From contig NZ_FMHV01000002.1 of NCBI RefSeq assembly GCF_900091465.1, positions 6,324,001 to 6,388,000 of the forward strand: a stretch of DNA of 64,000 nucleotides, in the 5' to 3' direction. The stretch comes from Micromonospora rhizosphaerae. GTDB taxonomy: Bacteria; Actinomycetota; Actinomycetes; Mycobacteriales; Micromonosporaceae. Each line of letters starts with the position of its first letter. The stretch's first letter is position 1. The notes under the pieces were generated by a model. It was given only the letters and a program-made list of their open reading frames with translations, was not told where the DNA came from and did not search any database. This document shows positions 41,072 through 50,160 of the stretch, one piece after another. Position numbers and translations under genes: made by a program.

Positions 41072-42487
41072 TCAGTCGGCGGGGGCCGGTTGGCGGGCCG
41101 CCCGAGCCGACCGTACCAACCGGACGGCGACCACGATCACCAGCAGCGTCATCAGCAGCGCACCGGGCGTCCTGGTGTACCGGGGCAGGCCCGTGCCGTC
41201 GGGCAGGATCAGGAACAACGAGACCAGGGCGACCACGAGGTACCACTTCTCCCGCAGCGGCGCGGTGGCGGCGAGCACGGCCAGCGGCCAGGTCCAGTAC
41301 CAGGGATGCACGACCGGGGAGAGGGAGACCGTCAGGGCCAACGCCAGGCCCGCGTGGTAGAGCGGGTCCCGGGTGCGGGCCCGGAACCAGAGCCACACCA
41401 GCAGCACGGCCAGGAGCACCACGGCGATTCCGCGGGTCACCGGGAGCGCGTCGACGTGCGCCCCGAACAGCGCCGCTATGGAGCCGGCCGCCTGCCCGAC
41501 CGCGGTCGGCGGGGAGGTCCAGGCGATCGCCACGCCACCCTGCGACAGCCCGCCGACCCAGCCGAAGTCCAGGCCCCCGGCGAAGGTCACTCCGACCACC
41601 GTGGCGACGGCCGCGCCGACCACCCACCCGCCGTCGCGGATCAGCGTCCGGATCGAGTACGGCCCGACCATCGCCGCGAGCGCCCCGAAGGGCACCACGA
41701 CCAGCGCGGTCGGCTTGATCGCCACGGCGACGCCGAGCAGCGCGCCCCCGGCCAGCAGCGGCCCGGGGCGTCCCGGCCGGGACGCCACCACGGCCAGCCC
41801 GCCGACCACCGCGGCGATCATCAGCGCGTCGTTGTGCGGCCCGCCGATCAGGTGGATGGCGACCAGCGGGCAGGCCAGCGTCAGCCAGAGCGCCCGCTCG
41901 ACCGGTACGCCGCAGCGGCGGGCCAGCGCCGGCAGGGCGCACGCCGTCAGTGCCACCCCGGCCAGGGCGAGCACCCGGAACACCACGACGCTGGCGATCA
42001 GCGAGCCGGTCGCCTTCACCACCGTGCCGGCGATGATGACGAAGAGCGGCCCGTACGGTGCCGGAGAGTCCCGCCAGATGTAGGAGATGGTGTCCAGCCA
42101 CGGGCACGGCAGCGTGGAGACCCCGTGCTCGTACGGGCTGATCCCGTTGGCGTAGCTGGCGCCCTGGCAGGCGTACGCGTAGACGTCGCGGCTGCCGAAC
42201 GGGGGCGCGAGCAGCATCGGCAGCAGCCAGAGCCCGGCGGTGACCAGGGCCCACCGAGCCGATGGCACCCGGTCCCGCAGGGACCACCAGGCCCAGGCCA
42301 TCAGCCCGGTGCCGACCAGCCACGCGCCGATGACCAGGGGTCCGTGCCGGCCCTGCCAGATGAGGACCGGGTTGGTGCGCAACGGGGATGAGGGATGGGC
42401 GCCACCGAGGAAGGCGGCCAGGGCGAGCAGCAGCGACCCGGCGAACCCCGAGTAGCGGATGAGGCGGTGATGGTCCACGGTCAGCAT
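41072..42487 (-). CDS. mptB: Polyprenol-phosphate-mannose alpha-1,6-mannosyltransferase, MptB type (first copy)
   Basis: 471 residues with the same signatures as its neighbour: PFGSRDVYAYACQG, YIWRDSPAPYGPLFVIIAG and IGGPHNDALMIAAV, plus a conserved WTSPPTAVG loop. The two copies are clear tandem paralogues. The ATG overlaps the stop of the upstream membrane gene (ATGCTGA), so it is translationally coupled. The role is likely mannosylation of envelope lipoglycan. Confidence 0.82.
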   Translation of the reverse strand: MLTVDHHRLIRYSGFAGSLLLALAAFLGGAHPSSPLRTNPVLIWQGRHGPLVIGAWLVGTGLMAWAWWSLRDRVPSARWALVTAGLWLLPMLLAPPFGSRDVYAYACQGASYANGISPYEHGVSTLPCPWLDTISYIWRDSPAPYGPLFVIIAGTVVKATGSLIASVVVFRVLALAGVALTACALPALARRCGVPVERALWLTLACPLVAIHLIGGPHNDALMIAAVVGGLAVVASRPGRPGPLLAGGALLGVAVAIKPTALVVVPFGALAAMVGPYSIRTLIRDGGWVVGAAVATVVGVTFAGGLDFGWVGGLSQGGVAIAWTSPPTAVGQAAGSIAALFGAHVDALPVTRGIAVVLLAVLLVWLWFRARTRDPLYHAGLALALTVSLSPVVHPWYWTWPLAVLAATAPLREKWYLVVALVSLFLILPDGTGLPRYTRTPGALLMTLLVIVVAVRLVRSARAARQPAPAD

Positions 42488-44130
42488 TGTCCGGACGGCC
42501 GCAGCGAGCTGCTGACCCGGTACTCCCCCGGCGCGCTGACCCGCACCGTCACGAAGCCGTCGGCGGCGGCGGTCAGGCAGCCGTCCGGGCCACTCAGGGT
42601 CAGCCAGCGGGACCACCGCACCCGGACCGGCACGTCGCCGGGCCGGTCCGTGGTGAACCGCATCCCGCCCTGGTCGGAGGCGAGCAGCCGACCCGGCGCG
42701 CCGACCAGCGGCGTCGGGTCGACCACCGCGTACAGCCGCCACGTCGGGTCCCGCCAGACCTCCCGCAGGTAGGGCTGACCGGCCTGGACCAGGTCGGCCT
42801 CCGCGCGCCCCCACCGATCCAGCGGACGGTCCGGGGCCAGCGCCACGTAGCTGACCGCCTCCCGGCGCAGCCACCCGGCGTAGGAGCCGGCGTTCAGGCC
42901 GTCGGCGTAGAAGAGCGGGTTGCGGTCGGTGTCGGCCTGCCGTTCCCAGCCGCGGGCCAGTGGCACGGTCGGCGGCACGTACGCCGACTCCCAGTGGTCC
43001 CGCAGCGGCACCACCTCGACCCGGCCCACCGGCTGGCGCCGGGCCAGCTCGTCGACGAGCGGCCGGTAGACGGCGGCCGCGCTCTCCGCCGAGCCCGCCC
43101 GGGCCACGTCGCTGGTCATCACCGGCGACTGCCACCAGACCGTGGCGGCGAGCAGCCCGGCCAGCCACGGGCCGGGCAGCGGCGCGTACCCGGCGAGCAG
43201 CGGCAGCGCGAAGAGCATCGGCAGTCGCAGCGCGTTGGAACCGATCGGGCTGGGCAGGTAGAACGCCGCGACGAGGAGCAACACGGTGAGCACGGCGCCG
43301 ACGCGCAGCACCCGACGGCGGCGGGGTACGACGAAGAACACCAGCACGGCCAGGGCGACGTTGATCCGCATCGACTCGGCGGAGTACGGCTGGGTCCCGC
43401 CGTTGCCGAAGAGCACCGCCATCGGGGCCAGGGCGAGCGCCGGCGCGAGGCAGAGCACGAGGCTCTCCGCCAGCGGCCGGTCGGCCCGCCAGCCGCCGGG
43501 CAGCGGTCGGCCCGGTCCGGCGCCGCCCCGCAGGCTGCCGAGGAGCAGCGCCGCCCCGGCCAGGCCGGTGAAGAGACCGGCGACCGGGCTGGCCCAGGTG
43601 GCGAGCGCGGCGAGCAGGGCGGCCAGCACCAGCCGCAGCGGCCGGGCCGGCCGGGCCGCGCTCACCGCGCACAGGGCGAGCAGACCGAACGCCAGGCCGA
43701 CCGCGAAGGTGATCCGGCCGCTGGCCAGGTTGCCGACCAGCACCACCGCGCCGAGCACCCCGGCGAGCACCGGACGCCGGGCCCGGTGCCGGACGAAGAG
43801 CCAACCCAGGGCCGCGGCGGCCACCACGGCGGCGAGCGCGCCCAGCGGCCGTACCCCGAGCCACGCGCCGAGCCGGGCGGTGAACAGGCTGTAGCCGTAC
43901 TGGTTCACCCCGCCGTACCAGCCGAAGTCGATCGGCGCGCCGCCGTGGCGCTCGACGAACCCGGCCCGGGCGACCTGGGCCGCCAGGTCCGTGCCCATCG
44001 GCGGGGCGAGCAGGAACGCCGCCGCGAGCAGCAGCGCCGCCGCGGTGGCCGGAAGCCAGCCGGGCAGGGACCGGGGCTCGGTGCGGGAATCGGCGCGGGC
44101 GGGGACTGGGCGGGTGAGCGCGTCAGGCAT
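42481..44130 (-). CDS. Integral membrane protein of the glnE-mptB operon
   Basis: 549 residues: about ten hydrophobic helices up to about residue 325, then an extracytoplasmic domain of about 220 residues. The periplasmic loop after helix 1 (DLAAQVARAGFVERHGGAPI and WYGGVNQYGYS) resembles the acceptor loop of membrane glycosyltransferases, but I do not recognise a family. Both ends overlap neighbours (ATGCCTGA with glnE and ATGCTGA with mptB). A lipoglycan assembly role is inferred from context only. Confidence 0.68.
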   Translation of the reverse strand: MPDALTRPVPARADSRTEPRSLPGWLPATAAALLLAAAFLLAPPMGTDLAAQVARAGFVERHGGAPIDFGWYGGVNQYGYSLFTARLGAWLGVRPLGALAAVVAAAALGWLFVRHRARRPVLAGVLGAVVLVGNLASGRITFAVGLAFGLLALCAVSAARPARPLRLVLAALLAALATWASPVAGLFTGLAGAALLLGSLRGGAGPGRPLPGGWRADRPLAESLVLCLAPALALAPMAVLFGNGGTQPYSAESMRINVALAVLVFFVVPRRRRVLRVGAVLTVLLLVAAFYLPSPIGSNALRLPMLFALPLLAGYAPLPGPWLAGLLAATVWWQSPVMTSDVARAGSAESAAAVYRPLVDELARRQPVGRVEVVPLRDHWESAYVPPTVPLARGWERQADTDRNPLFYADGLNAGSYAGWLRREAVSYVALAPDRPLDRWGRAEADLVQAGQPYLREVWRDPTWRLYAVVDPTPLVGAPGRLLASDQGGMRFTTDRPGDVPVRVRWSRWLTLSGPDGCLTAAADGFVTVRVSAPGEYRVSSSLRPSGQC

Positions 44131-47100
44131 CAAACACCCGCTCCATCGCCGCCCGGGACCGCCGGCCGGTGCGCAGGTACTCGTCGAGGAACTCGCCCGG
44201 GTCGTCCCGCCCGAGCAGCCGGACCACCCCGGCCAGCTCGAAGCCGTGCCGGGGCAGCTGGTCGCCGGCCCGGCCGCGGACCAGCATCAGCGCGTTGCGG
44301 ACCTGCGCGGCCAGGGTCCAGCCGGCGGCCATCGCGGCGGCGTCGTCGGCGTCCACCAGTCCGGCGTCCCGGGCCGCGGCGAGCGCGTCGAGGGTACGGG
44401 TGCCGCGCAGCGCCGGCAGCCGGCCGGCGTGCCGGAGCTGGAGCAGCTGCACCGCCCACTCGACGTCGGCCAGGCCGCCCCGGCCGAGCTTGGTGTGGGT
44501 GGCCGGGTCGGCGCCGCGGGGCAGCCGCTCGGTCTCCACCCGGGCCTTGATCCGGCGGATCTCCACCCCCTGCTCGCGGGTCAGCCCGTCGGCCGGGTAG
44601 CGCACCGGGTCGATCATCGCCTCGAACTCGGCGCCCAGGTCGGCGTCGCCGCAGACGAACCGGGCGCGCAGCAGCGCCTGCGCCTCCCACACCTTCGACC
44701 AGCGGGCGTAGTACTGCGCGTACGCGGCGAGGCTGCGCACCAGCGGGCCCTGCCGCCCCTCCGGGCGCAGGTCGGCGTCCACCCCGAGCGGCGGGTCGGG
44801 AGCGGGCACGCCGAGCAGCCGGCGCAACTCCTCGGCGATCGCGTGGGCGGCCGCGCTGGCCGCGCTCTCGCTGGCCCCGGCCGGCGGGTCGTAGACGAAG
44901 AGCACGTCGGCGTCGGAGAGGTAGTTGGACTCGTACCCGCCCAGCCGGCCCATGCCGATCACCGCGAACCGCAGCCCGGGCAACGCCGGCTGGGCGGCCC
45001 GGGCGGTACGCAGCGCGGCGGCCAGGGTGGCGTCGGTGACGTCCGACAGCGCGGCGCCCACGGCGGTGACGTCGGCGAGCGTCGGCGCCGGCCCGGGGCG
45101 TGCGCCGGGCTGCGCGGCGCGGGGTCCGCGCTCGGCGAGCGGGGCGAGCGCGCCGGCCCGGCTGAGCACGTCGGCGCAGGCGAGCCGGACCAGTTCGCGG
45201 CGGCGCAGCGCGCGTACCGCCCGGGTGGCCTGCTCCGGGTCGGCGTGCCGGGCCGCGGCGGCCGTGAAGCCCTCGCAGAGCACCTCCCGCTGGCGCGGGG
45301 TCAGCTCGCTGTCCTCGGCCAGCAGCCGCAGCGCCTCCGGCTCCCGGGCCAGCAGATCGGCCGCGTACCGGGACAGCGCGAGGACCCGGGCCAGCCGGCG
45401 GGCCACCGGCCCCTCGTCGCGCAGCAGGCGGAGGTACCAGGGGGTGCTGCCGAGCTTCTCGGAGACCTGCCGGTAGTTGAGCAGCCCCCGGTCCGGCTCG
45501 GGCGCGTCGGCGAACTCGCTGAGCAGCACCGGCAGCAGGGTCCGCTGGATCGCGGCGGTCCGGCTCACCCCGCCGGTGAGGGCCTGGAGGTGACGCAGCG
45601 CCCCGGCCGGGTCGGCGAAGCCGAGGATCTCCAGCCGGTGCCGGGCCGCCTCCGGGGTGAGCCGCAGCCCGTCGGCGGGGACCCGGGCCACCGCCTCCAG
45701 CAGCGGCCGGTAGAGCAGCTTGGCGTGCAGCCGGCGTACCTCGGTGGCGTGGGTGACCCACTCGGCGCGGAACTCCTCGACGGCGCTGCGGCCCGGGGTG
45801 GCCGTGTAGCCGAGCGCGGCGGCCAGCCAGCGCAGGGCGGCCGGCTCGGTCGGCACGGTGTGGGTGCGACGCAGGGCCTGCAGCTGGAGCCGGTGTTCGA
45901 CGCCGCGCAGGAAGCGGTAACCGCGCAGCAGCGCCTCCCCGTCGGCCCGGCCGACGTAGCCGCCGGCGACCAGCGCGCGCAGCGCCGGGATGGTGCCCGG
46001 GGCCCGGAGCGACTCGTCGCCCCGGCCGTGCACCAGTTGCAGCAGCTGGACGGCGAACTCGATGTCCCGCAGCCCGCCCGGGCCGCGCTTGATCTCCCGC
46101 TCCAGCTCCTTCGGCGGAACGCTGTCGATGATCTTCCGGCGCATCGAGCGGACGTCCTCGACCGCCTCCGGACGCTCGGCGGCCCGCCAGACCAGCGGCG
46201 CGAGCTGGTCGATCCACTCCCGGCCCAGGTCGAGGTCACCGGCCGCCGGCCGGGCCTTGAGCAACGCCTGGAACTCCCAGGTCCGGGCCCAGCGCCGGTA
46301 GTAGGCCAGGTGGCTGGCGAGGGTACGGACCAGCGGCCCCCGGTTGCCCTCGGGGCGCAGCGCGGCGTCGACCGGCCAGGCGACCAGCCCGCAGACGTGG
46401 ATCAGCCGGGTGGCGACCGTGGTGGCGGCGGTCAGGTCGGCGTCGTCGGCGGCGACGAAGATGACGTCCACGTCCGAGACGTAGTTCAGCTCGTCGCCGC
46501 CGCACTTGCCCATCGCCACCACGGCCAGCCGGGGTCGCGGCGTCCCGTCCGGCAGCTCGCCCACCGCGATCTCGTACGCGGCCGCGAGGGTGGCGTCGGC
46601 GAGCGCGGAGAGCGCCGCCATGGTCTGCTCCAGGCCCCGGCCGCCGGTCAGGTCGGCCGCCGCGATCCGCAGCAGCGCCAGCCGGTACGCCTGCCGAAGC
46701 ACCGCGACCGGCCCGTTTGCGGCGGTCAGCCGGGCGGCGGCGGCCAGATCGAGCCGGCCCTCGGCGGTGGGGGCGAGCCCGTCCGGGGCGGTGGCCAGCA
46801 CCGACCACTGCGCCGGGTTGGCCACCAGGTGATCGCCGAGCGCCGAGGAGGCGCCCAACACGGCGATCAGTCGGCGACGCAGCCCCGGGTCGTCGTGCAA
46901 CGCGTCGAGCACCGCCGGCTTGTCGGCGGCGCGGCGTTCCGCCTCGACCAGGCGGTGCAGCTGACGAAGGGCCAGGTCCGGATCGGCGGCCCGGGAGAGG
47001 GCGGCCAGCAGCTCGGCGGCGCGCTCGTCGGTCGGCTCCTGCTCGTCGGGGCGCCACAGCCCGAGCCCGTCCGGGCCGAGCAGGTCGGCGGCCCGGGCGC

Positions 47101-47164
47101 CGCCGTCCCCCTCCGCGGTGCCGAAGCCGTACCGGGCGAGGCGTGCCCTCGTCGGTCGGGTCAT
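44123..47164 (-). CDS. glnE: Glutamine synthetase adenylyltransferase/deadenylase GlnE
   Basis: 1013 residues, full length. Two nucleotidyltransferase domains are visible: an N-terminal deadenylylating one (GKCGGDELNYVSDVDVIFVA) and a C-terminal adenylylating one (GRLGGYESNYLSDADVLFVY), joined by the regulatory GlnE linker. GlnE adds AMP to the tyrosine of GlnA1 when nitrogen is ample. It starts 1 base after the upstream amidotransferase stop and overlaps the next gene. The M. tuberculosis order glnA1, glnE, glnA2 is conserved. Confidence 0.95.
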   Translation of the reverse strand: MTRPTRARLARYGFGTAEGDGGARAADLLGPDGLGLWRPDEQEPTDERAAELLAALSRAADPDLALRQLHRLVEAERRAADKPAVLDALHDDPGLRRRLIAVLGASSALGDHLVANPAQWSVLATAPDGLAPTAEGRLDLAAAARLTAANGPVAVLRQAYRLALLRIAAADLTGGRGLEQTMAALSALADATLAAAYEIAVGELPDGTPRPRLAVVAMGKCGGDELNYVSDVDVIFVAADDADLTAATTVATRLIHVCGLVAWPVDAALRPEGNRGPLVRTLASHLAYYRRWARTWEFQALLKARPAAGDLDLGREWIDQLAPLVWRAAERPEAVEDVRSMRRKIIDSVPPKELEREIKRGPGGLRDIEFAVQLLQLVHGRGDESLRAPGTIPALRALVAGGYVGRADGEALLRGYRFLRGVEHRLQLQALRRTHTVPTEPAALRWLAAALGYTATPGRSAVEEFRAEWVTHATEVRRLHAKLLYRPLLEAVARVPADGLRLTPEAARHRLEILGFADPAGALRHLQALTGGVSRTAAIQRTLLPVLLSEFADAPEPDRGLLNYRQVSEKLGSTPWYLRLLRDEGPVARRLARVLALSRYAADLLAREPEALRLLAEDSELTPRQREVLCEGFTAAAARHADPEQATRAVRALRRRELVRLACADVLSRAGALAPLAERGPRAAQPGARPGPAPTLADVTAVGAALSDVTDATLAAALRTARAAQPALPGLRFAVIGMGRLGGYESNYLSDADVLFVYDPPAGASESAASAAAHAIAEELRRLLGVPAPDPPLGVDADLRPEGRQGPLVRSLAAYAQYYARWSKVWEAQALLRARFVCGDADLGAEFEAMIDPVRYPADGLTREQGVEIRRIKARVETERLPRGADPATHTKLGRGGLADVEWAVQLLQLRHAGRLPALRGTRTLDALAAARDAGLVDADDAAAMAAGWTLAAQVRNALMLVRGRAGDQLPRHGFELAGVVRLLGRDDPGEFLDEYLRTGRRSRAAMERVFDA

Positions 47165-47165
47165 C

Positions 47166-47933
47166 TCAGTGCCCGAGCAGCGGCAGACTGCGGCGGGTCG
47201 GGTCGTCGTCCAGCTCGCCGAGCGCGAGGGCGGCAAACCGGATGGCGAACGGCTGCCAGACCTCCTCGACGTCGACCATCACCCGGTCGCAGGCGGCCAC
47301 CACCAGCTCCGGGTCGTAGCCCAGCTCGGCGAGGAGCTGGGAGTCCCGCGCCCACTCGGCGATCATCGCGGTGTCGCACTCGATGTGGAACTGCAGCCCC
47401 CAGGCCCGGTCACCCAGCCGGAACGCCTGGTGCGGGTAGCGGGTGGAGGCGGCGAGCAGCGTCGCGCCCCGGGGCAGCTCGGTGATCTCGTCGGAGTGCC
47501 ACTGGAGCACGTCCGGGATCAGCGGGACGTACCGGAAGAGCGGGTCGGCCTCGGCGGCGTCCCGCTTGCCGACCACCGCGGGGCCGACCTCGGGGCCGGA
47601 CGGGCTCCGCTCCACCAGGCCGGCGTGCGCGGTGGCGAGCAGCTGCGCGCCGAGGCAGATGCCGAGAGTGGGCAGCCGGTGCCGGACCGCCTTGCGCAGC
47701 AGCCCCTCGAGGGCCGAAAACCAGGGCGCGCCGGGGCTGCCGTCCGGCAGCGGGTACGCCTGCTGCTCGCCGCCGAGGACCACCAGCGCGGCGTATCCCT
47801 CCAGGTCGGCGGGGAGTTCCTCGCCGGCGTGCGGGCGGAGCACCCGCAGCTGGAGTCCCCCCTCGGTCAGCCATTCCCCCAGCCGGCGGAGGTCGTCGGT
47901 CGGGTCGTTCTCGATCACCAGCGCGGTCGCCAC
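47166..47933 (-). CDS. Class I glutamine amidotransferase-like protein
   Basis: 255 residues with the GATase1 triad: Cys in GICLGAQLLA and His/Glu in GLQFHIECD. LVVLGGEQQAYP is the usual oxyanion region. Single-domain proteins of this type (GMP synthase-like) have unknown acceptors. It is the first gene of a five-gene operon with glnE. The GTG at 47933 follows TAGCCT by 7 bases. Confidence 0.84.
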   Translation of the reverse strand: MATALVIENDPTDDLRRLGEWLTEGGLQLRVLRPHAGEELPADLEGYAALVVLGGEQQAYPLPDGSPGAPWFSALEGLLRKAVRHRLPTLGICLGAQLLATAHAGLVERSPSGPEVGPAVVGKRDAAEADPLFRYVPLIPDVLQWHSDEITELPRGATLLAASTRYPHQAFRLGDRAWGLQFHIECDTAMIAEWARDSQLLAELGYDPELVVAACDRVMVDVEEVWQPFAIRFAALALGELDDDPTRRSLPLLGH

Positions 47934-48012
47934 GACGTCGAGGCTATCCCGTGCGCCGACCGCCCCCCGGAACGGCTCGGCCGGGTTGCGGCGACGGTTA
48001 GGCTGTGCCGCT
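47934..48012. promoter_or_regulatory. Divergent leaderless promoters
   Basis: TAGCCT (47946-47941, minus) lies 7 bases from the amidotransferase GTG, and TAGGCT (47999-48004, plus) lies 8 bases from the LD-carboxypeptidase GTG. Both operons thus start from one 79-base interval. Confidence 0.55.
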
Positions 48013-48936
48013 GTGATCGAGACCGTCCTGCCACCCGTCCTGCGCCCCGGCGACACGGTGATGCTGGTGTCGCCGTCCGGCCCGACCCGGCCCGAGCGGG
48101 TGGCCCGGGGCATCGAGCTGCTCACCGGCTGGGGGCTGCGGCCGGTGCTGGCGCCGAACGCGTACGCCCGGCAGGGCTATCTGGCCGGCGGGGACGAGCT
48201 GCGCGCGGCCGACCTGAACGCGGCCTTCGCCGATCCGGAGGTGCGCGGGGTGATCTGCACCCGGGGCGGCTACGGCGCGCAGCGGGTGGTCGACCTGATC
48301 GACATGGACGCCGTCCGCCGGGACCCGAAGGTGGTCGCGGGCTTCTCCGACATCACCGCCCTGCAGTTCGCCCTCTGGCGCGGCGCCCGCCTCGCCAGCG
48401 TGCACGGCCCGGGCGCGGCCTGGCTGGACGACCGGACCCCACCCCGGTCGGCGGAGTCGCTGCACGCCGCGCTGATGACCACCGAGCCGGTCACCGTCGC
48501 CGCCGTGGCCGAGGAGGAGACCTTCCGGGTACGCGTACCCGGCCGGGCCGTCGGGCCGCTGCTCGGCGGCAACCTCTGCCTGATCACCGCCTCGATCGGC
48601 ACCCCGGACATGCCCGACCTGACCGGGGCGGTGCTGCTGGTCGAGGAGGTGCAGGAGCCGCCGTACAAGGTCGACCGGATGCTCACCCACCTGCGCCGCT
48701 GCGGCGCGCTGGACGGCATCGCCGGGGTGGCGGTCGGCCAGTTCACCGACTGCGCGGACGGCTGGGAAACGCAGGTCGCCGACGTGCTCACCGAGCGCCT
48801 CGGCGACCTGGGGGTCCCGGTCCTCGGCGGCCTCCCGATCGGCCACGGCGTCGGCCAGCTCACGGTCCCCGTCGGCACCGCGGCCACCCTCGACGCCGAC
48901 GCCGGCACCCTGACGGTCTCCCCCGCCGTCCACTGA
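48013..48936 (+). CDS. LD-carboxypeptidase (peptidase family S66)
   Basis: 307 residues. It has the N-terminal GDTVMLVSPSGP, nucleophile Ser in VVAGFSDITAL, the Glu in LLVEEVQEPPYKVDRML, and His in LPIGHGVGQ, matching the S66 Ser-Glu-His triad. The family removes the terminal D-Ala from murein tetrapeptides (LdcA) or detoxifies microcin-type conjugates (MccF). Murein recycling is the likelier role. It is divergent from the glnE operon. Confidence 0.88.
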   Translation: MIETVLPPVLRPGDTVMLVSPSGPTRPERVARGIELLTGWGLRPVLAPNAYARQGYLAGGDELRAADLNAAFADPEVRGVICTRGGYGAQRVVDLIDMDAVRRDPKVVAGFSDITALQFALWRGARLASVHGPGAAWLDDRTPPRSAESLHAALMTTEPVTVAAVAEEETFRVRVPGRAVGPLLGGNLCLITASIGTPDMPDLTGAVLLVEEVQEPPYKVDRMLTHLRRCGALDGIAGVAVGQFTDCADGWETQVADVLTERLGDLGVPVLGGLPIGHGVGQLTVPVGTAATLDADAGTLTVSPAVH

Positions 48937-48967
48937 CCCCACCCCACCCGGCCCGGCCCGGCCCGCT

Positions 48968-49022
48968 GATCATGAAGTTGTTGTCGCGACTCGCCGGGGC
49001 GGCTGACAACAACTTCATGATC
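48968..49022. repeat. Intergenic inverted repeat (GATCATGAAGTTGTTGTC type)
   Basis: A perfect 18-base inverted repeat (48968-48985 against 49005-49022) around a 19-base loop lies downstream of the LD-carboxypeptidase gene. The AT-rich arms are unlike local sequence. I recall it as a recurrent Micromonospora intergenic element. Confidence 0.7.
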
Positions 49023-49169
49023 GACGAGGGGAGTCGGGTGCGAGCGAAGGCGGTTTGTCCGGGTGGCCGGGTGGGTTGCCAGCGCGTTCATAGGGTCCTG
49101 ACGGGTTTCCTCCAGCCGCGACCGTCACTGTCGGTGACGTCATCGCACCACGGACAACCTGGAGGACTG

Positions 49170-49625
49170 ATGTCCCGCACGATTTCCAAGAAGCACCTGC
49201 TGGCCGGCCTGGCCGCCGCCGGAGTGCTCGGCGTGGGGATCGCCGCCCCCACGGTGGCGTTCGCCGACGACGCGACCCCGACGCCGAGCGCGAGCAGCAG
49301 CGACCAGGGCACCGACCGGCAGCAGCAGCGGGCCGACCGGCAGGCCGAGTTCGCCGAGGCGCTCGCCAAGGAGCTGGGCGTCCCCACCGACAAGGTCACC
49401 GCGGCCCTGGCGAAGCTGCGCGAGCAGCACCAGGCCGACCGCCCCGAACGGCCCTCCGGCGAGGACCGGCAGGCGCAGCTCAAGGAACGGCTGGACCAGG
49501 CCGTCAAGGACGGCAAGCTCACCCAGGAGCAGGCCGACGCGATCACCAAGGCCGTCGAGGCCGGCGTCTTCCCGGGCCCGGGCGGCCGCGGCCACCACGC
49601 CCCGGAGGGTACGACCGACAAGTGA
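49170..49625 (+). CDS. Secreted hypothetical protein
   Basis: 151 residues. A signal peptide (KKHLLAGLAAAGVLGVGIAA, cleavage near VAFADD) is followed by a Thr/Pro/Ser spacer, a charged helical region (EALAKELGVPTDKVTAALAK) and a second helix pair (DGKLTQEQADAITKAVEAG). The repeated helix-turn-helix-like pattern occurs in exported actinobacterial hypotheticals. GGAGG lies 4 bases before the ATG. Function is unknown. Confidence 0.72.
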   Translation: MSRTISKKHLLAGLAAAGVLGVGIAAPTVAFADDATPTPSASSSDQGTDRQQQRADRQAEFAEALAKELGVPTDKVTAALAKLREQHQADRPERPSGEDRQAQLKERLDQAVKDGKLTQEQADAITKAVEAGVFPGPGGRGHHAPEGTTDK

Positions 49626-49631
49626 GCAGGA

Positions 49632-49667
49632 GCCGTCCGCCCCGGCTGCCTGGCCGGGGCGGACGGC
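49632..49667. terminator. Perfect 14-base hairpin between convergent genes
   Basis: GCCGTCCGCCCCGG (49632-49645) pairs with its complement at 49654-49667 across an 8-base loop, between the secreted protein and VOC genes. Confidence 0.8.
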
Positions 49668-49675
49668 GCCCGGTC

Positions 49676-50056
49676 TCACCCCTGGTCGGCGGGCGGGGGC
49701 GTGAAGACGCCGAGGTGGTTGCCCGACGGGTCGCGCAGGTGGGCGAAGGTGAGCCCGCTCGGCGCGGTCCGCAGCGGCACCAGGACCTTGCCACCGGCCG
49801 CCTCGGCCCGGCGGCAGGTCTCCGCCACGTCGGCGACCTCCGCGTAGAAGATCGCGTAGTTCGGCGACTTTCCGTCGGTGGCCCGGATGGCCCCGCCGAT
49901 CCCCTCGCCCGCGCCGGCCTCCGTCACCCGGTACGACCCGCCCGGGCCGCCCTGCTCCTCGAAGGTCCAGCCGAACAGCTCGCCGTAGAACTTCTCGGCC
50001 TCCGCCGGCCGGTCGGAGCCGATCTCGAACCAGGTGATCCCGTTGGTCGTGGCCAT
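49676..50056 (-). CDS. VOC family protein
   Basis: 126 residues: ITWFEIGSDRPAEAEKFYGE, LFGWTFEEQ, then YAIFYAEVADVAETCRRAEA and FAHLRDPSGNHLGVF. This is the CFP-27/antigen-like VOC subgroup common in actinomycetes. The ATG at 50056 has GGGAGG 6 bases upstream. It lies 104 bases downstream of the WYL regulator on the same strand, so the regulator may control it. Confidence 0.84.
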   Translation of the reverse strand: MATTNGITWFEIGSDRPAEAEKFYGELFGWTFEEQGGPGGSYRVTEAGAGEGIGGAIRATDGKSPNYAIFYAEVADVAETCRRAEAAGGKVLVPLRTAPSGLTFAHLRDPSGNHLGVFTPPPADQG

Positions 50057-50160
50057 GGACTGCCTCCCGTTTCGTCGCGCCGACCGGTCGGCCGGCGTCC
50101 TCGCACGAACCAGCCTCGACCCTGTCTGCGACAGCGTCGTGTCGGTGTTTCCCGACGAAC

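Noticed and set aside
41072..43864. A long minus-strand frame extending the first MptB gene upstream by 459 codons
   Set aside because: It is antisense-like shadow of the upstream membrane gene; the ATG at 42487 fits family length and overlap.
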